The notes under the pieces: generated by a model | What the model saw: only the letters and a program-made list of their open reading frames with translations | Told to the model about the DNA's origin: nothing | The model's database searches: none | Position numbers and translations under genes: made by a program | Part shown: piece after piece, positions 24,186-31,873 of the stretch | Layout of the letters: every line of letters begins with the position of its first letter | Numbering within the stretch: the first letter of the stretch is position 1 | DNA from: Shimia_B sp039815465 | Lineage (GTDB): Bacteria; Pseudomonadota; Alphaproteobacteria; Rhodobacterales; Rhodobacteraceae | Assembly: GCA_039815465.1 (NCBI GenBank) | Contig: JBCBZG010000010.1 | Coordinates: forward strand, 1 to 64,000 | Length of the DNA: 64,000 nt | Direction of reading: 5' to 3'

Positions 24186-24995
24186 CTACCGATAAACTTG
24201 CGCTTCGCCCGGGAACTGGCGGGCGCGGACCTCGTCGGCGTAAGCTTTCACGCTCGCCTCGATCTGGGCGCCCAAGTCACCGTAAACCTTTACGAATTTT
24301 GGCGCGCGGGGGCTCAAGCCCAGCATATCCTCCAGCACCAGGATCTGGCCGTCGCAGTCTGCGGAGGCACCGATGCCGATGGTGGGGATGGCGATCTGTT
24401 TGGTGATCTTGGCTGCCAGCGGCTCCACCATGCCTTCGAGCACGATGGCAAACGCGCCTGCCTCTGTCACCGCTGCGGCGTCGGCCTCAATCGCCGCCCA
24501 ACCGCCTTCGTCCCGGCCTTGGGTTTTGAAGCCGCCCATGACGTGGCTCGACTGCGGCGTCAGCCCGATATGGGCCATGACGGGAATGCCGCGCTCCACC
24601 AAGAACTTGATGGTGGCGGCCATGCGCGCGCCGCCCTCAAGCTTCACCGCGCCGCAGCCGGTTTCCTTGAGGATCATGGCCGCGTTGCGGAACGCGATCT
24701 CCGGGCTTTCCTCGTAGGTGCCAAAGGGCATGTCGACGACGATCAGGGCGCGCTGCGTGCCGCGCACCACGGCCTTCCCATGCATGATCATCAGATCGAT
24801 GGGCACGCCCACGGTCGTCTCCATCCCGTGCATCACCATGCCCAGGCTATCGCCCACCAAAATGAAATCCGCATGTCCGTCGACGATGGAGGCCGTGTGC
24901 GCGTGATAGGACGTCAGCGACACAATAGTTTCGCCCCCCTTCATCGCGGTGATCTGGGGGCAGGTTTTGCGGCGGATGGGCTTTTGGGTGCTCAT
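24186..24995 (-). CDS. panB: 3-methyl-2-oxobutanoate hydroxymethyltransferase
   Basis: PanB, 269 residues, adds a hydroxymethyl group from methylene-tetrahydrofolate to 2-oxoisovalerate to give ketopantoate, the first step to pantothenate and CoA. Family motifs are SLTSYHAHTASIVDGHADFILVGDSLG (metal-ligand Asp), LEGGARMAATIKFLVERGIPVMAHIGLTPQ and the catalytic Glu in IVLEGM. It overlaps the panC stop by 4 bases, forming a panCB operon. Confidence 0.96.
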   Translation of the reverse strand: MSTQKPIRRKTCPQITAMKGGETIVSLTSYHAHTASIVDGHADFILVGDSLGMVMHGMETTVGVPIDLMIMHGKAVVRGTQRALIVVDMPFGTYEESPEIAFRNAAMILKETGCGAVKLEGGARMAATIKFLVERGIPVMAHIGLTPQSSHVMGGFKTQGRDEGGWAAIEADAAAVTEAGAFAIVLEGMVEPLAAKITKQIAIPTIGIGASADCDGQILVLEDMLGLSPRAPKFVKVYGDLGAQIEASVKAYADEVRARQFPGEAQVYR

Positions 24996-25852
24996 AGCTG
25001 GTCCTTTCCGGGTCCAATCACGCGGTTGTCGATGAGGAGAATGTCACCGAAGCGCACGGATAGCAAAATGACGGCAGGGCGGGTGAGAGGGCCGTAGAAC
25101 GGCGCGAGCGTCACCGCATCGCGGATATCGATGGCGCGGATGTCCGCACGGGGTTCGCGCGCGATCCGCTCCCGGGTGAGCCGGCGGTAATCCTCTGACG
25201 TCAGCGCCTCGCCATCGCGCGCCTCGGCGGCGTTGAGCGCCTGGCTCAGCACCACGGCGGCTGCGCGATCCTCGGGCGTGAGGCGCACATTGCGCGACGA
25301 CATGGCGAGCCCATCCGCCTCTCGCACCGTGGGCAGGCCAAGCACGCGGATGGGCATGTCGAGGTCGCGCACCATCTGTCGGATGATCGCCAGCTGTTGG
25401 TAGTCCTTTTGCCCAAACACCGTCACGTCCGGCTCAAGGATATGAAAGAGCTTGGAGACGACGGTGGTCACCCCCTGAAAATGACCGGGCCGCACCTTAC
25501 CCTGGAGGATGCCGGACAGCGTGGGCACGCTCACGACCGTCTCCGCGCCCTCAGGATACATTTCTGCAGGGGTCGGCAGGAACACCGCATCCACACCGGC
25601 GTCTGCGAACTTTGCCAGATCGCCGTCGATGTCTGTGGGGTAATTGTCCAGATCCGCCTGTTCCCCAAACTGGGTCGGGTTGACAAAGATTGAAGCCACG
25701 ACCGCATCCACATGCCGCGCGCATTCGCGCACCAGCGCCATGTGGCCCGCGTGCAGAAACCCCATGGTCAACACGCAACCCACCGTCTTTCCTTGGCTTT
25801 TCAGGCCGCGGACGTGGGCGCGCATGGCGTCTTTGGTGTCAAACGTCTCCAT
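24992..25852 (-). CDS. panC: Pantothenate synthetase (pantoate-beta-alanine ligase)
   Basis: PanC, 286 residues, joins pantoate and beta-alanine with ATP. The nucleotidyltransferase HIGH-like motif is MGFLHAGHMALV (near residues 30-41). FVNPTQFGEQADLDNYPT binds pantoate, and VFGQKDYQQLAIIRQMV and MSSRNVRLTPEDR (KMSKS-like) follow. The first gene of the minus-strand panCB operon; its ATG is at 25852. Confidence 0.96.
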   Translation of the reverse strand: METFDTKDAMRAHVRGLKSQGKTVGCVLTMGFLHAGHMALVRECARHVDAVVASIFVNPTQFGEQADLDNYPTDIDGDLAKFADAGVDAVFLPTPAEMYPEGAETVVSVPTLSGILQGKVRPGHFQGVTTVVSKLFHILEPDVTVFGQKDYQQLAIIRQMVRDLDMPIRVLGLPTVREADGLAMSSRNVRLTPEDRAAAVVLSQALNAAEARDGEALTSEDYRRLTRERIAREPRADIRAIDIRDAVTLAPFYGPLTRPAVILLSVRFGDILLIDNRVIGPGKDQL

Positions 25853-26020
25853 CTCCCCGCTCTATCGCGCGGGCAGCTCCGCGGGGCAAGTGGGGCGCAG
25901 CGTCGCTTTGGCCTGGACCAGATGGGAAAGGCCAGACTTACGAACATCTGCCAGTGTCCGATCGACCCAGTGGGCCCCACCAGACGGCCCCCGCCCGCGG
26001 ACGGAGGCCGCCCTGCGCCC

Positions 26021-26278
26021 TCACCTGTTATCCAACTGCGCATTCACAGCACGCAGGCCGGAATATGTGACGCGGTAGGGGCGCCCGCTGACGGATTTGA
26101 TGAAACGGCGCTTTTTGAGCCGCTCAAAGGTGGGCAGGTCGCAATCGGTCAGAACGTGACCGTCACGGGTAAAGCACTGCACAGCGCGGATTTTACCGTT
26201 GGGCAGGCGGTCGAAATGGATCGACCCGCCCTGCGCCAGGACGTGCAACACGCGTTGCTCGCGTTTGGAGATATTCAC
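26021..26278 (-). CDS. yjhX: TopAI/YjhX-like topoisomerase I inhibitor (orphan toxin homologue)
   Basis: Starting from GTG 26278 the protein is 85 residues, exactly the length of E. coli YjhX (TopAI). It runs NISKREQRVLHVLAQGG... and ends RPYRVTYSGLRAVNAQLDNR, close to YjhX throughout. E. coli TopAI binds and inhibits DNA topoisomerase I and is neutralised by the neighbouring YjhQ. No YjhQ-like acetyltransferase lies beside this copy; neighbours are panC and a monooxygenase cluster. An ATG at 26323 would add 15 unrelated residues, so I preferred the GTG. It may act as a solitary regulator (UPF0386 members occur widely in alphaproteobacteria). Confidence 0.85.
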   Translation of the reverse strand: MNISKREQRVLHVLAQGGSIHFDRLPNGKIRAVQCFTRDGHVLTDCDLPTFERLKKRRFIKSVSGRPYRVTYSGLRAVNAQLDNR

Positions 26279-26510
26279 GGGATGTCTCTTGAGTTTTAGG
26301 CACGAAAACTGCGCTTCCGGCATCGCGCGCGGAAGGGCGGTGGTTCATGTGGCCCACATGCGTGGACCCTAGCGCCGGGCCTCAAGGCTAGACATAAATG
26401 CTCCTACCCTGTGTCGTCACAGGTGCCGTTTGCTACCTGGTCGCTCTTGGCGGCGCAAGACGCGTGCCAGCAAATGGGGCAGTGAGACCCGCCCACGGCC
26501 TCACCCAGGG

Positions 26511-26699
26511 CTAGGTGTCGCGCGCGGCCTCAAGCGCCTCGCGGATCACTTCCCCATCGCCGATATGGTTGGCCAGGATCAGGATCAGGCGCGCGTTGAG
26601 CGCGGCGCTTTCTTCCTCCGACAGCCCGTCATGGGCGGCGAGGATCGTGTCATAACAGCCGTCGGCGTCTGGCAAGTTGGGGCTGAGGATCAGAGGCAT
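26511..26699 (-). CDS. DUF2783 small protein, monooxygenase companion
   Basis: This 62-residue acidic helical protein (MPLILSPNLPDADGCYDTIL) ends in LEAARDT and resembles DUF2783, a family usually found directly after MhpA-like flavin monooxygenases. Its start directly abuts the stop of the monooxygenase gene (26700), so the two are coupled. Function is unknown; a partner or stabilising role for the monooxygenase is inferred from this constant pairing. Confidence 0.8.
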   Translation of the reverse strand: MPLILSPNLPDADGCYDTILAAHDGLSEEESAALNARLILILANHIGDGEVIREALEAARDT

Positions 26700-28340
26700 C
26701 TAGGCAGCTCCTATGGCGCGGCGCAGGGCATCGCGCACGGCGTCCGCGTCAAACGCAGCCCAGCGCGCCACCACGTGCTGGTCGGGGCGGATCAGGTAGA
26801 CTGCGCAGGGCGCATCGCCCAGGTAACGCCCCGCCAGGGCGGGGTCCGGGTCGGCGATGGTGAGCGCGCGCAGCGCGATGCCATCAAGCTCCATGTCCTG
26901 GACTTCGCAGCCGAGCGCCATGAGCACAAATGCCCCACCTAACGCGTCGAGCAGATAGCCCGCGCCCAACGGCGCATCCACGCAGGCCGTCCCCGGACGT
27001 GTCACCGCAGGGCCGCCCAGCGCATCGGGCCCAATCTGCGGGAAGCCGTCGTAAACACAAGGCACCGACAGCCGCCCCGAATTGACGAAGGGCCGCGCGA
27101 ACGCGTGGTCGCGCGCGAGGTCGAGCACCGCATTTCGGAATGTCGTCGACACCGCCGATTTCGGGGTCATGAAGTCGGTCGCGCGCGACGAATTGAGGAT
27201 GTTCTCATCCGCGCCAAAGGACCGCTCCGCGTCATAGCTGTCGAGCAGCGCGTCGGGCGCCAGCCCCTTGAGCACCAGATCAAGCTTCCAAGCCAGGTTA
27301 TCGGCATCCTGCATCCCCGAATTGGCCCCGCGCGCCCCAAAGGGCGACACCTGATGCGCGCTATCGCCGGCAAAGAACACCCGCCCATGGCGGAACCTTT
27401 CCATCCGGCGGCATTGGAAGGTGTAGATCGAGGTCCAGTGCAGCTCATACTCCGGCACTTCGCCTGTTTGGCTCGACAGCATGGCGTCGACGCGGGCGCG
27501 GATGCGGTCGGGATTGAGCTCTAGCTCCCGGTCGATGTCCCAGCCAAGTTGGAAGTCGATGCGCCAGATGTCATCGGGCTGTTTATGGAGCAGCGCTGAC
27601 TGGCCTGCATTCTTGAACGGCGGCTCGAACCAGAACCAGCGTTCGGTCGGGAAATCCGCCTTCATCTTCACATCGGCGATCAGGAAATTGTCCTCGAACA
27701 CGCGCCCGTCGAAGCCGAGCCCCAGCATATCGCGGGTCGGCGACCGCGCGCCGTCGCAGGCAATCAGATACTCCGCCTCCACCCCGTAGGGACCGTCCGG
27801 CGTATCGATCTCCACCACCACGTGATCGGCATGGGTGGTGATCCCCGTGACCTTGTTTCGCCCCCGGATCTCGATCGGGGCGCCCTCGGCCTGCGCGGCC
27901 TCGATCCGCTCCACCAGATATTTCTCGAAATAGGGCTGCTGAAGGTTGATAAAGGCCGGGTGGCGGTGGCCGTCTTCGGGCAGCAGATCGAACTGAAACA
28001 ACTGCCCGTCGCCATAGAACACCCGGCCCTTGGACCACACGACGCCCTTATCCACCATGGGCTCCGCCGCGCCGAGCCGGTGCGCAATGTCGAGCGTGCG
28101 CTTGGCGAAACAGATCGCTTTCGAGCCCAGCCCCGCGCCCTCGTGATCGTCGAGCACCAGCGCCGGTGTCCCCTTGAGCCCCAGATCAAGCGCGAGCCCC
28201 AGCCCAACCGGCCCGCCGCCCACGATCACCACCGGGTGCCGCACGGGCGCCGCATCCTGCGCGGGCACCTTGGCATAGGGGTAAAGCGTAAAGGCCAGCG
28301 AATAGCGGTCGCGCACCAAAGGGGTCACCGGGGCGTTCAT
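26700..28340 (-). CDS. FAD-dependent aromatic-ring hydroxylase (MhpA/PheA-like class A monooxygenase)
   Basis: This 546-residue class-A flavoprotein monooxygenase has the ADP-binding VVIVGGGPVGLGLALDLGLKG (about 37-57), the DG motif AEYLIACDGARSPTRD, and the GD motif RVFFAGDSAHQVSPFGARGANSG. It has a C-terminal thioredoxin-like domain of the MhpA type (CVDAPLGAGYLLDAL..., YLIRPDQHVVARW). Such enzymes hydroxylate phenolic acids with NAD(P)H and O2. I used the ATG at 28340; an upstream start at 28382 lies inside the previous gene. The substrate is unknown, and no ring-cleaving dioxygenase is in the window. Confidence 0.88.
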   Translation of the reverse strand: MNAPVTPLVRDRYSLAFTLYPYAKVPAQDAAPVRHPVVIVGGGPVGLGLALDLGLKGTPALVLDDHEGAGLGSKAICFAKRTLDIAHRLGAAEPMVDKGVVWSKGRVFYGDGQLFQFDLLPEDGHRHPAFINLQQPYFEKYLVERIEAAQAEGAPIEIRGRNKVTGITTHADHVVVEIDTPDGPYGVEAEYLIACDGARSPTRDMLGLGFDGRVFEDNFLIADVKMKADFPTERWFWFEPPFKNAGQSALLHKQPDDIWRIDFQLGWDIDRELELNPDRIRARVDAMLSSQTGEVPEYELHWTSIYTFQCRRMERFRHGRVFFAGDSAHQVSPFGARGANSGMQDADNLAWKLDLVLKGLAPDALLDSYDAERSFGADENILNSSRATDFMTPKSAVSTTFRNAVLDLARDHAFARPFVNSGRLSVPCVYDGFPQIGPDALGGPAVTRPGTACVDAPLGAGYLLDALGGAFVLMALGCEVQDMELDGIALRALTIADPDPALAGRYLGDAPCAVYLIRPDQHVVARWAAFDADAVRDALRRAIGAA

Positions 28341-28342
28341 CG

Positions 28343-28765
28343 TCACTCCATCCCGAACTCTTGGCGCCAGGCCGCGTTGCATTCGAACTGGCTCGATTGC
28401 TCAAGAAACCCAAAGGTCACGCCATGCTGGACGCCGACAAAGGCCAGCTCGCGGTCGCTGAAGTCCCCGCTGCTGCGCAGGCCCTGCATCATGGGGATAA
28501 AGCTCACCTGGTCGGGGTCGAGCCCGCAGGTTTGCGCCGCGTAGGAGCGGATCGCGACCTCCATCACCGCCCGCGACATATCCTCGGGGAGCGGGTAGGT
28601 CGCGCGCTCGGCCTCCGTGGCGGGGGCGCAGTTGGCGTTTGGTTGGCACAGCGCAGCCTGGATGTTTTCCAGCGTGATCTCTTCGACGACCGCGCGTACC
28701 TCGTCAAAGGTCTGAGCGTGGGCAGGCGCAGCAGCGAGCGCCGCGAGGACGATTAGCACCCTCAT
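28343..28765 (-). CDS. Secreted hypothetical protein in the monooxygenase operon
   Basis: This 140-residue protein has a clear signal peptide (MRVLIVLAALAAAPAHAQ). The mature part contains four Cys (QAALCQPNANC, AAQTCGLD, QFECNAAW), consistent with two periplasmic disulfides. I do not recognise the family. It lies two bases upstream of the monooxygenase gene and overlaps the metallo-hydrolase stop by ATGA, so it belongs to the same operon. A substrate-handling or envelope role is only inferred. Confidence 0.7.
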   Translation of the reverse strand: MRVLIVLAALAAAPAHAQTFDEVRAVVEEITLENIQAALCQPNANCAPATEAERATYPLPEDMSRAVMEVAIRSYAAQTCGLDPDQVSFIPMMQGLRSSGDFSDRELAFVGVQHGVTFGFLEQSSQFECNAAWRQEFGME

Positions 28766-29712
28766 CCCTGCAACGCCTCCCACATCTGCGCGTCGCGTTC
28801 GGCGGTCCAGATGCGCGGTGTGTCGATGTCGCGGGCCTCGTCATAGGCGCGGGCTACGTTGAAGGGCAGGCAGTGCTCGTAGATCGCATAGTCGGAGAAT
28901 TTCGGATCGCACTCCGCGCGCACGGCGTCCCAGGCGTCCTTGAGCGACCCGCCCCTGAGCGCGACCTTTGCCGCAGGCGAGTAGGTCGAACGCACGAAAT
29001 CCGCGGTAGAATCCAGCGCTGCATTCACCATCTCACGCCCCACGAGCGCGTCCCCGCGCCCCGGCGCGATGGCGTCCACGTCAAACCGGCGGATCGCCTC
29101 GAGCGTCCCGGGCCAGTCGTGGAAATGCCCGTCCCCGCAGTAGCAGGCGGAATGGTATTCGACGATGTCACCGGTAAACATCACGTTCTGGTCGGGCACG
29201 TAGATCACGCTGTCTCCGGCCGTATGGGCGCGCCCGACCTGCATAATATCGACCCGGCGCGAACCCAGGTAAACGGACATGCGCCCGTTGAACGTCGTCG
29301 TGGGCCAGGTCAGGCCCGGGATCTCCTCGTGCCCCTGAAAGAGCCGCGGGAAGCGGGCGAATTCGCTGTCCCAGTCTTCCTTGCCGCGCTCCACGACCAT
29401 GGAGCGGGCTTTCTCCGACATGATGATCTGCGGCGCGTTAAAGGCTGACGCCCCCAGCACCCGCACGGCGTGGTAATGCGTCAGAACAAGGTGGCTGATC
29501 GGCTTATCCGTCACCGAGCGCACGCACTCGATCACCTTGTTGGCCAGCCGCGGCGTCGCCTGCGCCTCCACGATCATGACGCTGTCATCGCCGATGATCA
29601 CGCCGGAATTCGGATCCCCCTCGGCGGTAAAGGCATAAAGCCCCTCCCCGATCTGGGTAAAGCTGATCTCTTTTTCCGCCATGTCACCCTGGCTGGCAAA
29701 GGCTTTGGCCAT
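28762..29712 (-). CDS. Metallo-beta-lactamase-fold protein with altered metal motif
   Basis: This 316-residue MBL-fold protein carries THYHAVR at residues 78-84. His79 and His81 are kept, but the Asp-His of the usual HxHxDH motif are Val83 and Arg84. A third His in GRAHTAGDS and an Asp in FTGDIVEYH remain, so one metal site could survive while the second is probably lost. It is the first gene of the minus-strand monooxygenase operon. It may hydrolyse a ring-cleavage or ester intermediate with one metal, or act differently. The ATG at 29712 is followed directly by a short polar leader without a signal peptide. Confidence 0.82.
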   Translation of the reverse strand: MAKAFASQGDMAEKEISFTQIGEGLYAFTAEGDPNSGVIIGDDSVMIVEAQATPRLANKVIECVRSVTDKPISHLVLTHYHAVRVLGASAFNAPQIIMSEKARSMVVERGKEDWDSEFARFPRLFQGHEEIPGLTWPTTTFNGRMSVYLGSRRVDIMQVGRAHTAGDSVIYVPDQNVMFTGDIVEYHSACYCGDGHFHDWPGTLEAIRRFDVDAIAPGRGDALVGREMVNAALDSTADFVRSTYSPAAKVALRGGSLKDAWDAVRAECDPKFSDYAIYEHCLPFNVARAYDEARDIDTPRIWTAERDAQMWEALQG

Positions 29713-29780
29713 GCTCGGTCTCCTCCCCGGTTGCTTAAGTCGTATTCGTTGCACGCACTACGATCAACCACGCGCGGCGA

Positions 29781-29796
29781 GCGTGCGAGCGCACGC
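29781..29796. promoter_or_regulatory. Perfect palindrome in the divergent monooxygenase/ABC region
   Basis: GCGTGCG-AG-CGCACGC (7-base arms, 2-base centre) lies 69 bases upstream of the metallo-hydrolase start in the 270-base divergent region. It is a candidate operator for the minus-strand operon. No regulator gene is adjacent. Confidence 0.4.
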
Positions 29797-29897
29797 ATCA
29801 AAAACCATGCTCGCTCAGGAATCGCGCACCGCGCCTCAAATTCCTGCCAAGTCCCAGAAAAAACGGGCATTTCGCAAATTTTGAGACCCGGTTTGTT

Positions 29898-29925
29898 TTG
29901 ACACCCGCCGCGCGGTGGGTATCGT
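29898..29925 (+). promoter_or_regulatory. Promoter for the ABC operon with an operator-like palindrome in its spacer
   Basis: TTGACA at 29898-29903 and TATCGT at 29920-29925 are separated by 16 bases, a good sigma-70 promoter 58 bases before the binding-protein ATG. The bases from 29903 to 29920 form the imperfect palindrome ACCCGCCG-CG-CGGTGGGT (7 of 8 pairs), placed where a repressor would block polymerase. Confidence 0.55.
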
Positions 29926-29982
29926 CGCGCTGCTTAGTGCACGCCTCGGGGGACGAGGTGTTTACGTCACAGGGAGAGTAAG

Positions 29983-30984
29983 ATGACGATGAAAAAGATG
30001 TTTGCCGCGGCAACCTGCGCCGCGGCGCTGATGGGTCCTGCACCCGCAGCATTCGCGATGGACGAGATCACGGTGGCCTACTTCCTCGAATGGCCGATGC
30101 CGTTCCAGTTCGCCAAAGTGAACGGGATCTATGAAGAAGAGCTCGGCGTATCCATCAACTGGGTGGCCTTTGACACCGGCACCGCGATGTCAGCGGCGAT
30201 GGCGTCTGGCGACGTGCATATCTCTGTCAGCCAGGGCGTGCCGCCCTTCGTGGTTGCGACCTCCGCCGGCCAGGACCTGCAGATCGTGGACGTGGCTGTG
30301 AGCTATTCCGAAAACGACAACTGCGTCGTGGCCGAAGCGCTCGAAATCGACAAGATGAACGCGGGCGAGCTCAACGGCAAAAAGGTCGGCGTGCCAATCG
30401 GGACCGCCGCGCACTACGGCTTCCTCAAGCAGATGGACCACTTCGGTGTCGACATCGGCTCCATGGAAATCGTGGACATGGCACCGGCTGACGGCCAGGT
30501 CGCGTTTTCCCAGGGCAACCTGGACATGGTCTGCGGCTGGGGTGGCGCGCTGCGCCGCATGAAGGATGACGGCAACGTGCTCCTCACCGGTGCAGAGAAA
30601 GAAGAGCTCGGCATCCTCGTCTTCGACGTGACCTCCGCACCTGCGGGCTTCGTCGCCGAAGAATCCGAGCTGCTGTCCGAGTTCCTGCGCGTGACCGCAG
30701 AAGCCAACCAGATGTGGAACGAAGGCGGCGCCATGGCGCAAGCGACCATGCTGCCCGTCATCGCCAAAGACGCTGGCATGAGCGAAGAAGACACGATGGC
30801 CACCATCTCCACCTTCATCTTCCCCGACGTGGAAGAGCAGCTGAGCGAAAAGTGGCTCGGCGGTGGCGCCCAGGACTTCATGGGCGGCGTGGCTGGTGTC
30901 TTTGTGGCGGCGGGCTCGATCCCATCGGCGCTCGACACCTACTCGGGTGCTGTGAACGCAGACCCGCTCGCGGCAACGCAGTAA
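29983..30984 (+). CDS. ABC transporter substrate-binding protein, TauA/SsuA-like
   Basis: This 333-residue periplasmic protein has a signal peptide (MTMKKMFAAATCAAALMGPA, cleavage near AFA-MDE). The mature start EITVAYFLEWPMPFQFAKVNGIY matches taurine/aliphatic-sulfonate and nitrate-type binding proteins. GVPIGTAAHYGFLKQMDHFGVD is the hinge/ligand segment. GGGAGAG just before the ATG is a good ribosome-binding site. No taurine-degrading genes are nearby; the divergent aromatic monooxygenase operon suggests an aromatic or sulfonated aromatic ligand, which is inference. Confidence 0.9.
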   Translation: MTMKKMFAAATCAAALMGPAPAAFAMDEITVAYFLEWPMPFQFAKVNGIYEEELGVSINWVAFDTGTAMSAAMASGDVHISVSQGVPPFVVATSAGQDLQIVDVAVSYSENDNCVVAEALEIDKMNAGELNGKKVGVPIGTAAHYGFLKQMDHFGVDIGSMEIVDMAPADGQVAFSQGNLDMVCGWGGALRRMKDDGNVLLTGAEKEELGILVFDVTSAPAGFVAEESELLSEFLRVTAEANQMWNEGGAMAQATMLPVIAKDAGMSEEDTMATISTFIFPDVEEQLSEKWLGGGAQDFMGGVAGVFVAAGSIPSALDTYSGAVNADPLAATQ

Positions 30985-31060
30985 ACACGACCAAAGGGGT
31001 GGCGCGATCCCGCGCCGCCCCGACCCTCCTCTCAAGGCCCGCGCCTCAAGGAAAAATCCC

Positions 31061-31873
31061 ATGTCAGCTACCGGCTTGCACATTCGAAATGTGTCAATGC
31101 GTTTTGACCTTCCCGATGGCGGGCATGTCCAAGCGCTCCAAGATGTCTCCCTCGACCTTAAGAAGGGTGAGCTGATGTCCGTGCTCGGGCCCTCGGGCTG
31201 CGGGAAAACAACACTCCTGAACATCGTGGCCGGGTTTTTGGCGCCCACCTCTGGCAAGATCGAGCTCAACGACAACCTCGTGACCGGCCCGGACGCCGAA
31301 CGGGGGATGGTGTTTCAGAAAGGCGCGCTCTTTGAATGGATGAGCGTGCGCCAGAATGTTAGCTTTGGTCCGCGCATGGCGGGCAAATCTGAGTCCGACT
31401 ACGGCAGCAATGTCGACCACCTGCTCGACGTGGTGGGCCTGCGCGATTTCAAGGAAAAGGCGGTCTATGAGCTTTCGGGCGGGATGCAGCAGCGTGTGGC
31501 CTTGGCCCGCTGCCTGGCCAATGACCCCGACGTCATCTTAATGGACGAACCGCTCGGCGCGCTTGACGCTTTGACGCGCGAAAAAATGCAAGGTTTGGTG
31601 CTCAAGCTCTGGAAAGAGACGGGCAAGACGATCATCCTCATCACCCACTCGGTGGAAGAGGCACTGCTTCTGGGCGAGCGGCTCCTCGTCATGGCGCCCC
31701 GCCCGGGCCGCATCCATAAGGAATACCGCCTGCCCTTTGCCGACCTCGGCGTCGACAAGGACCTGCGCGAAGTCAAAAAGCACCCGGAGTTCAATGAACG
31801 GCGCGAGGAAATCCTCAGCATGATCTGGGACATGGAAGAAGAGATTATGGGCCGCACGGAGGCAGCGTCATGA
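31061..31873 (+). CDS. ABC transporter ATP-binding protein, TauB-like
   Basis: This 270-residue ATPase has Walker A GPSGCGKTTLLN near residue 47, Q-loop MVFQKGALFEWMSV, signature LSGGMQQRVALARCLA, Walker B VILMDEPLGALD and the switch His in ITHSVEEALLLG. FEWMSV after the Q-loop is typical of TauB-type ATPases. It follows the binding-protein gene after 76 bases and overlaps the permease start by ATGA. Confidence 0.94.
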   Translation: MSATGLHIRNVSMRFDLPDGGHVQALQDVSLDLKKGELMSVLGPSGCGKTTLLNIVAGFLAPTSGKIELNDNLVTGPDAERGMVFQKGALFEWMSVRQNVSFGPRMAGKSESDYGSNVDHLLDVVGLRDFKEKAVYELSGGMQQRVALARCLANDPDVILMDEPLGALDALTREKMQGLVLKLWKETGKTIILITHSVEEALLLGERLLVMAPRPGRIHKEYRLPFADLGVDKDLREVKKHPEFNERREEILSMIWDMEEEIMGRTEAAS

